Below are positions 19,719 to 27,009 of a stretch of 52,037 nucleotides of DNA, in pieces. The notes beneath the pieces are model-generated. The model worked only from the letters and a program-made list of their open reading frames with translations, was not told the origin of the DNA and did not search any database. The stretch comes from Bacteroidota bacterium (lineage in GTDB: Bacteria > Bacteroidota > Bacteroidia > Cytophagales > Cyclobacteriaceae), in the NCBI GenBank assembly GCA_024280115.1, contig JAJRQT010000112.1, forward strand, positions 1 through 52,037. Reading direction: 5' to 3'. Within the stretch, counting starts at the first letter, position 1. Each line of letters starts with the position of its first letter. Both the position numbers and the translations under genes were made by a program.

Positions 19719-21382
19719 TTTTCTAAAGATTTTATGCGCCATGGAAACATGGCTATTGCTATCAAGGAAATGATCAGTCCCATCCCAATCACTAACAGAT
19801 TGGCATAATCAGCTATGATCCCCAATCCAATTAACAATACCCCTATGGCCGATATTCCCAAAGCAATAATTGTTCTTCCTTTTTTATTTGTTGTATCAGA
19901 AGTCGCAGCTTCCAATGATTCACTTTTAATTCTTTTCCCCTGAATATCCAGGTATTTGAGATAAGCTTTTGGCTCTTTTTTTGACGCTAAAAAATACAGT
20001 TCAAACGATACGAGTAAAATGAAAGGAATCAATACGCCAACCATCATCTCGGAACTACGAGCTAGTGTAAATCCAAATAAACCCGGAGAAATGAATTTGA
20101 AAAAGACATTTAGGGATAGGCTGAGTATTGTGGTTGTCAAAATGCTTTTTCCCGTTTGATTTTTTGAAAATAATGCCCAAATAGGGGGCAGAAACATCGC
20201 TCCACCAGTCAATGCGCCGACACTCAAAACCACTTCTACAATCCCTCCCATAATTGGCACAAGCAGGGCAACCATGATTGTTAACGCACCAAAGAAAATT
20301 GTCGCCAACCTGGCCACATTCATGGTGGTATGTTCAGAGGCATTTTTATAGATTCTTTTAAAAATATCGTTTGTGAAAACTCCGGCAGATATATTTAAGG
20401 TGGTATTTACAGAACTCGAAGTAGCGAAGATCATCCCTCCAAGCATAAGCCCCAATAATCCTGTAGGCAATACCTCTTTGCAAATCAAAAGGTAGGCGCC
20501 CTCATCCGCCAATCCTTCCAGATTTGGATTCACAACTCTATAAATCATCGGGGGTAGCATCCAAATTAAAGGACTGATCAAATACAAACCACAAAACAAC
20601 CAGCCAACTTTCTTAGCCTGCTTTGGAGAGGCCACAGAAGTATATCTTTGGACATAAGCCCAGTTTCCACCAATAAAGACAATGTGATAAAAAACCATAG
20701 CAGCAATAAAAGTCCATGAATACTCCTCATTGACCAGATTAAAAAAATCATCCGGAGCATTTTGAATAAAATTATTAAGGCCATCTACTCTTTGAAGTGC
20801 AAGTGGAACTACTATTAGTACGGCAGCAGTCAACACGATGAATTGCAAGACATCGGTAACAATTACAGCCCAGAGACCTCCCACAGTAGTATAAATAGTA
20901 ATAAGAACACCAAGACCAATGATGCTGTAATAAAGAGGAATCCCGGTGGAAACTTCTACTATTTTTGCTACAGGATAAAGGAAAGCACCTGTAGTTACCA
21001 TGGAAACAATCAAGAAAAAATACGTATAAAGCTTCTGGGTATTATACCCTAATCGTTCGGTTATAAACTGGGCTACCGTAATGACTTTAGTTTTATTCCA
21101 TTTTGGGGCAATGAATAGTGCAATAACAATTCCGGCAATACACATAGTCACTTGTATAATAATAGCCACAAAACCATCCGTATAGGCAATTGACCCCCAA
21201 ACAACAAAAGTTCCTGCTGAAAAGAAGCTCATGAATAAGGATAATCCACTTATCCAGTAAGGAACTGCTCCACCTGCAGCAAAAAAGGATTTCATGTTTT
21301 GCCCGGATTTGGCAAAAGAGATTCCGGTTATAAAGACAACCAATGAAAAAATAGAAATAGTCCAAATATCTAAAGTGGTCAC
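19715..21382 (-). CDS. Sodium:solute symporter (SSS family)
   Basis: A 555-aa inner-membrane carrier with about 13-14 hydrophobic segments, typical SSS features early on (ISGLSLFMSFFSAGTFVVWGSIAY) and GGLWAVIVTDVLQFIVLT in the middle. It would use a sodium gradient to import a small solute, probably the mono- or disaccharide released by this locus. The start is GTG at 21382, followed by TTLDIWTISIFSLVVF; no nearby ATG gives a full first segment. It is the first gene of the SusCD operon, divergent from lacI across a 159-bp region with three operator-like palindromes, and its stop overlaps the next gene by ATGA. Confidence 0.92.
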   Translation of the reverse strand: MTTLDIWTISIFSLVVFITGISFAKSGQNMKSFFAAGGAVPYWISGLSLFMSFFSAGTFVVWGSIAYTDGFVAIIIQVTMCIAGIVIALFIAPKWNKTKVITVAQFITERLGYNTQKLYTYFFLIVSMVTTGAFLYPVAKIVEVSTGIPLYYSIIGLGVLITIYTTVGGLWAVIVTDVLQFIVLTAAVLIVVPLALQRVDGLNNFIQNAPDDFFNLVNEEYSWTFIAAMVFYHIVFIGGNWAYVQRYTSVASPKQAKKVGWLFCGLYLISPLIWMLPPMIYRVVNPNLEGLADEGAYLLICKEVLPTGLLGLMLGGMIFATSSSVNTTLNISAGVFTNDIFKRIYKNASEHTTMNVARLATIFFGALTIMVALLVPIMGGIVEVVLSVGALTGGAMFLPPIWALFSKNQTGKSILTTTILSLSLNVFFKFISPGLFGFTLARSSEMMVGVLIPFILLVSFELYFLASKKEPKAYLKYLDIQGKRIKSESLEAATSDTTNKKGRTIIALGISAIGVLLIGLGIIADYANLLVIGMGLIISLIAIAMFPWRIKSLEK

Positions 21383-21457
21383 AATTTTGGTTATAAAACT
21401 TTAAGAAAGTTAGATGGGATTTACATTAATCGCATAATGATTTGAGTGAAATAATTT

Positions 21458-21502
21458 CGAAACCGTTTTCGAAACCGTTTTCGAAATCCGAAACCGTTTT
21501 CG
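21458..21502. promoter_or_regulatory. Cluster of three LacI-type operator-like palindromes
   Basis: Three exact copies of CGAAACCGTTTTCG lie at 21458-21471, 21470-21483 and 21489-21502. Each is a CG-centred 14-bp palindrome with six of seven base pairs matching, the usual shape of a LacI-family operator. Copies 1 and 2 share two bases (12-bp period); copy 3 starts 19 bp after copy 2. They lie between the divergent symporter and lacI starts, 76 and 40 bp from them at the nearest. Binding by the adjacent LacI protein is inference. Confidence 0.75.
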
Positions 21503-21511
21503 AAAAATTGA

Positions 21512-21519
21512 TATATTTG
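21512..21519 (+). promoter_or_regulatory. Possible -7 element for the lacI-type gene
   Basis: TATATTTG fits the Bacteroidota -7 consensus TAnnTTTG and lies 22 bp upstream of the lacI start, 9 bp after the third operator-like palindrome. No TTTG -33 element is present at the usual distance; the operator copies occupy that place, which would fit autorepression. Confidence 0.35.
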
Positions 21520-21541
21520 TAAAACACTCGATAAAACTCTT

Positions 21542-22555
21542 ATGAAACATGTGACAATTAAGGAAGTAGCGAAAAAACTTAACGTCTCTGTATCATCTGT
21601 TTCTAAAGCATTTAATGATAGAAATGATATAAAAAAGGAAACCAAAGAACTTATCCTGAAAGTAGGAAAAGAAATGGGATACCATCCTAATCCTATTGCA
21701 AAAAAGCTTTCCCAACAAAAAACTTTTAATATTGGAGTAATTGTACCCGAATTTGTCAATGCTTTTTTTCCTGAAGTTATTATAGGTATTCAGGATGTGT
21801 TTTTAAAAAGAGATTATCAGGTTCTAATCATGCAGTCCAATGAATCTTATGAAACCGAATTAAAAAATGTGCAAACTCTGGAGGGAAATATGGTGGATGG
21901 GCTTATCGTGTCACTTTCACGGGAAACACATAATTTAGAATATTTCAAATCATTAATCAACCAAGGCTATCCAATTGTTTTTTTTAACAGGTACAATGAA
22001 GACCTTCATGCATCAAAAGTAATCTTTGATGACTTTAAATGGATGTTTTTTGCCACAGAGCATCTAATCAAACAAGGTTTTGAAAAAATATTCCACCTAT
22101 CGGCATACCAACATTTATTATTGGCAAAAAATCGAATTCGGGGATATAAAAAGGCTATGAGTAAATACAAGATTGAAATTGAACCGGATTGGATTGTAGA
22201 AACAGGATTATTTTTAGAAGAAGGTGACGCCGCGATGCAAAAACTTATCGATGAAAATAATATTCCGGAAGGCATTACTTGCGGAAATGACATGGTTGCC
22301 ATTGGCGCCATGCGTACGATTAAACGTAACGGACTCCATATTCCGGAAGATATCGCTGTCACAGGATTTACTGAGACGCCGTTAGTCGAGTTAGTCGATC
22401 CTCCGCTAACAAGTGTCATTCAGCCAACACACGATATGGGAGAAACTGCTGCGAAATTGTTGTTGAAGCAAATTGAAAATGATTCCCCAATTCCTGAAAC
22501 TGTTATATTGAATGGTATATTAAATGTGAGGGCATCTTCAATGAAAAAGGAATAG
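21542..22555 (+). CDS. LacI-family transcriptional regulator
   Basis: 337 aa. Residues 1-50 are a LacI-type helix-turn-helix with hinge (TIKEVAKKLNVSVSSVSKAF, then MGYHPNPIAKKLSQQ). From about residue 60 there is a periplasmic-binding-protein-like sugar sensor domain (FNIGVIVPEFVNAFFPEVI; later GITCGNDMVAIGAMRTIKRNGLHIPEDIAVTGF). It is divergent from the symporter-FAD-SusCD operon, and the shared upstream region carries three operator-like palindromes. It probably represses, or activates, the locus in response to a sugar and may control itself. The effector is unknown. Confidence 0.95.
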   Translation: MKHVTIKEVAKKLNVSVSSVSKAFNDRNDIKKETKELILKVGKEMGYHPNPIAKKLSQQKTFNIGVIVPEFVNAFFPEVIIGIQDVFLKRDYQVLIMQSNESYETELKNVQTLEGNMVDGLIVSLSRETHNLEYFKSLINQGYPIVFFNRYNEDLHASKVIFDDFKWMFFATEHLIKQGFEKIFHLSAYQHLLLAKNRIRGYKKAMSKYKIEIEPDWIVETGLFLEEGDAAMQKLIDENNIPEGITCGNDMVAIGAMRTIKRNGLHIPEDIAVTGFTETPLVELVDPPLTSVIQPTHDMGETAAKLLLKQIENDSPIPETVILNGILNVRASSMKKE

Positions 22556-22698
22556 CAGTAATACACAAAAAGGACAGACTAAGCTTATCCTGATAGTTTT
22601 GGAGATGATTCGAGAAAAAAATATACTTAGTCATTAGCACCAAAATAGTTATTAGTTTAAACAGAAGTGTTCAATTTTTTCAAGATTTTTTAATAGAG

Positions 22699-23046
22699 AT
22701 GAATATAGCCTTGATAAAAACCCAGGTGACTGATGATCTCCTCTCAGCCCCAGGAAAAGGATTATGTGATACTCAATTAGGAGTGGGAGGTTATTTGTAT
22801 GATCTAAGAAGATTCAAGCAGGCTGTAACACATTATAACACTTCCGTCTTGAGTGTATTGTATGATAAAAAAAATGCTGGCAAAAAGGTTGCCGAGTATA
22901 TTGACACCATTGACTTTGCAGGATGCACTGGAGACTGCCAACATTCATTTGCTAGAAAGCTTGGTCCTGAGGTGAATTTAATTTCAAAAAGACCTTATCG
23001 CTCCCCCACCATAATATCTCGGATGTTGTATTTGGTGGTGGGGTGA
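22699..23046 (+). CDS. Doubtful 115-aa ORF of unknown function
   Basis: The only sizeable ORF in the 592-bp gap between lacI and the histidine kinase gene (22556-23147). I do not recognise it. The protein has a plausible composition (LRRFKQAVTHYNTSVLSVLYDKKNAGKKVAEYIDTIDF) with no signal peptide or membrane segment. Its 3' end runs through an inverted repeat (23004-23043) and ends LVVG, which suggests a truncated or decayed gene rather than an intact one. It is convergent with the kinase gene. The rest of the gap shows nothing recognisable. Confidence 0.25.
   Translation: MNIALIKTQVTDDLLSAPGKGLCDTQLGVGGYLYDLRRFKQAVTHYNTSVLSVLYDKKNAGKKVAEYIDTIDFAGCTGDCQHSFARKLGPEVNLISKRPYRSPTIISRMLYLVVG
23004..23043. 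repeat. Inverted repeat with 8-bp C/G-rich arms
   Basis: CCCCACCA at 23004-23011 and TGGTGGGG at 23036-23043 are perfect inverse complements with a 24-nt spacer. No T-run follows on the plus strand, so it is not a standard terminator. It stands out in AT-rich DNA and lies near the left limit of the mobile element; its role is unknown. Confidence 0.5.
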
Positions 23047-23147
23047 ATATTGCCTTTCATTTGTAGGAGCTGTCAAATAAAGGATGCATCACTATTTCAA
23101 GTACTGTTTACAATGATGTGAACATATATGTAGGCATAATAGTGAAA

Positions 23148-25337
23148 TCACATTGTTTCCAACAAATGACTGAGTTCAAACCGATTATTAATCCCCAACT
23201 TCCCAAATATATTTGAAGCGTGCTTTGAAACTGTTTTTTCGGCAATAAATAAGGTATCTGCGATTTTTTTATATTTAAATCCCCTATTTAGCAGTTCCAC
23301 TATATCAACCTCCCTTTTAGTCAGATTAAGTTTTTTGCACTTTTCCTCAAAAGACAGTGTTTTAATATTAGATAAACTGGCTTCATGACCGTTACTTAAA
23401 TTTTTGAACGCCTGGTCAACAAAGGCTAACTTCTGATTGGTAACATTGGATAAAATGGAATCGATTTTATATTTCAATTCTGGAAACTGAAGGGGTTTTG
23501 AGATGAAATCTACCGCACCGAGTTTTAACCCTTTTAACTTGTCATCACGCGTCATAATAGCGGTTAAAAAAATAAATGGTATGTGCTGATATATTTTCTG
23601 ATTTCTCAATACCTCAATCAATTTATATCCATCCATATCATCCATCATAATATCGGAAATGATCAAGTCAGGTTTTGGGATGGTTTTCAGCTTTGAAATG
23701 GCTTCAACTCCATTTACTGCCACATATACATTGTAAAATTCTTTAAGCTTTTTAATCATTAAATTTAACAATTGGATATTGTCCTCAACCAATAGCAAAT
23801 TTGGATTGCCAGGATTTGACACTTCATCCTTTAACTTCACACTGGAATGCAGTCCATTTGGATAACCGTTCACTTTATAGGGAACCGGTTTATCGTTTTG
23901 GTCATTTTGATGATTTTTCAATACTATGGTTATCCCCGTGCCAATACCCAATTTGCTTTTCAATTCTATTTCTCCGTTTAGGCTTTCGACTGTTTTATTT
24001 ACCAATGAAAGACCCATGCCGATCCCCTGGACATTGCTTTTCTTGCGGTTGACCTGGTAATAAGGTTGAAATATCTTAGCTTGGTGTTTCTTGGAAATCC
24101 CACGCCCATTGTCGCTTACATTGAAGTAAAGTAGCTCAGTGGTCCGTTTTAATTCAACCTCAATCAATCCGTTTTCATTCGTGTATTTAATGGCATTTTC
24201 AAGCAAATTGTTAATGATCCTGTTAATTGCCTCCGGATCAGCTTTAATATGAATATTAGGCTCGACATGCTCCCTGATTTCAATCCTTTTTTGATTGGCC
24301 CATGACTTGAATAATTTCAGGTTATCTCTTAAAATAGCGCTAAAATCCGATGTGATTGAATGATCATATATATGAATGCCTTTATCTATCTTATGCATAT
24401 CAAAGAAGTTATTCATGTTCCTGTTCAGATGGTTTAAACTCATCTTTGTAATATCCAATTCCTCGCATGAATCGTATTTTTCAATGACTTCATCCAAATA
24501 ATTATTGATCAGTGTCAGTGGAGTTTTGGTTTCATGAACAAGGTTAATAAATGTATTTATTCGTTGTTCGTTGGCCATTTCTAATTGTCTTGTACGCTCC
24601 TTTACTCTAGCCTGTAAGGTCTGATTATTTCTTTTAAACTCCTCCCTGGATTCTAATATCAGATTATAATCCTTTCTTGATTTGATGATGGCTGACCTGA
24701 CGAAAAGAATTGACATGATCAGGAATCCTGTATTGGTTGTAGAATTTTCAACTACCTGACTGCCATCAAAAAGTACAATGATTGGCAAGGTTGCCCATAA
24801 TAATACACTCACATAGATGCCGATGATTTCTTCCCGATCGATTTTATCTGTATTTTCCTTATACTTTTTCCATAATGACCTGCTCAAGGTATAGACATAC
24901 AAAACTGAAAAAACTATGGGCATGATTACAACTAGTCTTCTACTAAAATCTACATCTCCCCAAATCATATATGGCACGATAAACAAGCCAATAAATGGAA
25001 GAAGCAAAAACCATATGGATCCCTGAACAGCATAATATTTAAGCTTTTCAAGATTAAAAGTCTTGTAGATATAATACACAAAATACATGGAGACACTTAT
25101 GCCACTGTAATAAGCCAGAATAATTTGAATATTTGTAGGCAATGAAAAATTTTCATCCGGGAATAAACCACTCATTACATTGTACTGGATCAGAAATAAT
25201 AACAGGATCAAATACCGTAACCTACTTTTATCACTTGGTCTTGATAAAAAATAGATGATCATAAAAAAGAGCATAGCGCTTTCAAAAATTGTGATCAAAA
25301 AAGTCACAATATGCATATTAGTGTTCATAAAGGTCAT
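23148..25337 (-). CDS. Membrane hybrid histidine kinase with receiver and LuxR-type DNA-binding domain
   Basis: A 729-aa one-piece two-component protein. Residues about 8-218 contain around seven hydrophobic segments, followed by a coiled linker (about 225-258), HisKA with His268 in NLVHETKTPL, HATPase_c with N-box NRIINNLLENAIKYTN and G-boxes VSDNGRGIS and GIGMGLSLVNK, a receiver with phospho-acceptor Asp562 (DLIISDIMMDDMDGY), and a C-terminal LuxR/GerE helix-turn-helix (about 665-729, LTKREVDIVELLNRGFKYKKIADTLF). The output is thus fused to the sensor. It lacks the periplasmic propeller and AraC output of glycan-sensing hybrid systems. It starts 7 bp after the GNAT gene, at the end of the transfer operon, so it may control transfer, much as RteA/RteB do in CTnDOT (inference). 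Confidence 0.9.
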   Translation of the reverse strand: MTFMNTNMHIVTFLITIFESAMLFFMIIYFLSRPSDKSRLRYLILLLFLIQYNVMSGLFPDENFSLPTNIQIILAYYSGISVSMYFVYYIYKTFNLEKLKYYAVQGSIWFLLLPFIGLFIVPYMIWGDVDFSRRLVVIMPIVFSVLYVYTLSRSLWKKYKENTDKIDREEIIGIYVSVLLWATLPIIVLFDGSQVVENSTTNTGFLIMSILFVRSAIIKSRKDYNLILESREEFKRNNQTLQARVKERTRQLEMANEQRINTFINLVHETKTPLTLINNYLDEVIEKYDSCEELDITKMSLNHLNRNMNNFFDMHKIDKGIHIYDHSITSDFSAILRDNLKLFKSWANQKRIEIREHVEPNIHIKADPEAINRIINNLLENAIKYTNENGLIEVELKRTTELLYFNVSDNGRGISKKHQAKIFQPYYQVNRKKSNVQGIGMGLSLVNKTVESLNGEIELKSKLGIGTGITIVLKNHQNDQNDKPVPYKVNGYPNGLHSSVKLKDEVSNPGNPNLLLVEDNIQLLNLMIKKLKEFYNVYVAVNGVEAISKLKTIPKPDLIISDIMMDDMDGYKLIEVLRNQKIYQHIPFIFLTAIMTRDDKLKGLKLGAVDFISKPLQFPELKYKIDSILSNVTNQKLAFVDQAFKNLSNGHEASLSNIKTLSFEEKCKKLNLTKREVDIVELLNRGFKYKKIADTLFIAEKTVSKHASNIFGKLGINNRFELSHLLETM

Positions 25338-25344
25338 AATTAAT

Positions 25345-25920
25345 CTATGGTTTTGGTTTCAACATTAAATATAATTTATAACCAAGGTCTAATTCCTTGA
25401 AAATTTTAAATCCGTATTTTTTATACCACGGTAAGTTTTTTAATACCGAGGTTTCAAGATAAAAAGGTCGTGTTTCTTCATCGTACTTATGTAACACTTC
25501 TTCAATTAGTGAAGATCCAATTCCTCTTCCTTGTTCACCTGGTAGCACACCTATAAACCATAAATAGAAAAATGGCTCTTTGGGGTGGTTCTTTTTTAAT
25601 AACTTTTCCCTATTCATCACTTTAAAAGACCGGAATACTCCAACACTGTTAATTGCCAATTTTAAATCCAACAGCAGCTCTTTTATGCCTCCCATCTTCT
25701 TTTCAGGATGTAATATCAATGCACAGGCCTTATCATCATCTGAAATGAATATTTGCCCTTTTATCAGGCAAACTTCAAAGCAATACCTCATTAACCCTCT
25801 GATTCGTTCTTTGCGCTTTGAATCCTGCCTTACTATATAATTTATACTCTGATTATCATCAAAAGACTTCCTCAAAATATCAACAACAAGTGATTTATAT
25901 GTGTGGTCTGCCAACTTCAT
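25345..25920 (-). CDS. GNAT-family N-acetyltransferase
   Basis: A 191-aa acyl-CoA-dependent acetyltransferase of the GNAT fold. The acetyl-CoA-binding motif is visible as GVLPGEQGRGIGSSLIEEVL (R/Q-x-x-G-x-G/A), followed by the typical ETSVLKNLPWYKKYGFKIF block near the C-terminus. The acceptor substrate cannot be told. Its ATG overlaps the stop of the TraB-like gene (ATGA), and the histidine kinase follows 7 bp downstream, so it is translated as part of the mobile-element operon. It may be cargo, such as a resistance or modification enzyme, or part of the element's control. Confidence 0.88.
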   Translation of the reverse strand: MKLADHTYKSLVVDILRKSFDDNQSINYIVRQDSKRKERIRGLMRYCFEVCLIKGQIFISDDDKACALILHPEKKMGGIKELLLDLKLAINSVGVFRSFKVMNREKLLKKNHPKEPFFYLWFIGVLPGEQGRGIGSSLIEEVLHKYDEETRPFYLETSVLKNLPWYKKYGFKIFKELDLGYKLYLMLKPKP

Positions 25921-26333
25921 TTGTCCAAAAACTTATTTTGTTTCTGTGATATTATTTCCTTGATGGAATCTTTATGCTCAATAAAAAACTCCTCCAGAAG
26001 GTGTGAGGCAAGGTACGATAATTTTAGTTTCGTATGGGTCTTCAACTTTGTAAACACCTCATGAATGTCAGAGTCAACGTAAATGAATTTATCAATTTGA
26101 TACTGATCCTTTGCATTAATATCGCGTACAATTTCAAGAAATCTGCTTGTAGATTTTCTGTTAGCTTCATATGATTTTTGAGCCTGATTCTTCATCGACT
26201 CTCCTAGTGAACGGTCACCATACATTTTCTTATTTGGATCATTAACTATTCTTTGTCCTGAACCGTCACCTTGTTTTGAAATATTTCTCAATTCAGCGGT
26301 CAATGATTTTATATCTATTGATTTTGATTTCAT
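25917..26333 (-). CDS. TraB/DUF3408-like conjugation-associated protein
   Basis: 138 aa, charged, without signal or membrane segments. The C-terminal half (RFLEIVRDINAKDQYQIDKFIYVDSDIHEVF, then LKLSYLASHLLEEFFIEHKDSIKEII) resembles DUF3408, the TraB-like protein that follows a ParA/TraA ATPase in Bacteroides conjugative elements. This is recognition by pattern and order, not by search. It starts 2 bp after the ParA stop and overlaps the GNAT start by four bases. A helper in partition or transfer is likely; the biochemical role is unknown. Confidence 0.6.
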   Translation of the reverse strand: MKSKSIDIKSLTAELRNISKQGDGSGQRIVNDPNKKMYGDRSLGESMKNQAQKSYEANRKSTSRFLEIVRDINAKDQYQIDKFIYVDSDIHEVFTKLKTHTKLKLSYLASHLLEEFFIEHKDSIKEIISQKQNKFLDK

Positions 26334-26335
26334 AG

Positions 26336-26986
26336 TTAATCTGTAATTGATATTTTAGAAGGTTGGTTGCTCAAATAGGTATTATAAATAAACTCATATG
26401 CTTCTTTAATGGCACCCAGCGCATTTTCAGAAATAGTGAAACAATCCAAACGTTGCAATGAAATTCGATCAGGAATTTCTGGTGCTATATGCCCAAAATT
26501 TGATAAAGCCTCATTGACCTGCTCTTTAAGGGAATAGTTTGCAGTAGCTTTCAACCGGTTCGGTAGGAAAATAATTGGTGCGTTCATGTTTATATGCCTG
26601 ATTATCTGGGCAAATATAATGGTGCTTTCAAAAGTCAGTTTATCATAACTAAATGGGCACAGAATTATATCAGCCTGTTCAAATACCAGCACCAGATTGT
26701 TATCATCAATTTTCCCAGGGAGATCGATTATTACATATCCGGTTGTGCTATTTAATTTTTCAAATATAGAAGAAAATGTTTCAAGATCAAGTTGCAATAC
26801 TTCGTACAATGGATCATTATCAAATATTTCGAGATCCTGATTCCACTTGGTTTTTATTGATCCCTGAAAATCCATATCAAGAATCAGAAGCTCTTTTTGC
26901 TTTTCCAGGGAAAGATAGTTTGATAATAAGATTGCATGCGTAGTTTTTCCTACGCCTCCTTTTTGGTTACCTATGATGATGTTCAT
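26336..26986 (-). CDS. ParA/MinD-family ATPase (TraA-like)
   Basis: A 216-aa P-loop ATPase of the ParA class. The deviant Walker A motif is KGGVGKTT at residues 9-16, switch I LILDMDFQGS follows near 35-44, and VIIDLPGKIDDNN is the Walker B-like part. Such ATPases move or segregate DNA; in Bacteroides mobile elements the equivalent is called TraA. It lies 23 bp downstream of the relaxase gene and 2 bp upstream of the TraB-like gene, so it belongs to the transfer operon. No separate ParB or clear centromere repeats were recognised. Confidence 0.93.
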   Translation of the reverse strand: MNIIIGNQKGGVGKTTHAILLSNYLSLEKQKELLILDMDFQGSIKTKWNQDLEIFDNDPLYEVLQLDLETFSSIFEKLNSTTGYVIIDLPGKIDDNNLVLVFEQADIILCPFSYDKLTFESTIIFAQIIRHINMNAPIIFLPNRLKATANYSLKEQVNEALSNFGHIAPEIPDRISLQRLDCFTISENALGAIKEAYEFIYNTYLSNQPSKISITD

Positions 26987-27009
26987 TTTTATAGTTGTTT
27001 GGTTGAAAA

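Larger units (their letters stand above)
610..22555. other. Carbohydrate (sulfated glycan?) utilisation locus
   Basis: A run of nine minus-strand genes with a divergent LacI-type regulator at one end. It contains a SusC/SusD pair, which marks a polysaccharide utilisation locus, plus a sulfatase, a GH31 glycosidase, two GH9-like proteins, an FG-GAP/ASPIC lipoprotein, an FAD oxidoreductase and a sodium:solute symporter. Terminator-like hairpins after SusD and after the FG-GAP gene split it into at least three transcription units. The presence of sulfatase and hydrolases points to a sulfated glycan, but this is inference. There is no hybrid two-component or ECF-sigma/anti-sigma regulator next to SusC, so LacI is the evident local control. 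Confidence 0.75.

Noticed and set aside
21421..21759. 112-aa minus-strand ORF with an Arg/Phe repeat
   Set aside because: The repeat is the operator cluster read as protein; the rest is antisense to lacI.
22006..22419. 137-aa minus-strand ORF
   Set aside because: Antisense to the LacI-family gene and without any family likeness.
23148..25337. Glycan-sensing hybrid two-component regulator of the neighbouring locus
   Set aside because: It lacks the periplasmic propeller/Y_Y_Y sensor and AraC output, and it is joined to the mobile-element operon rather than to SusCD.
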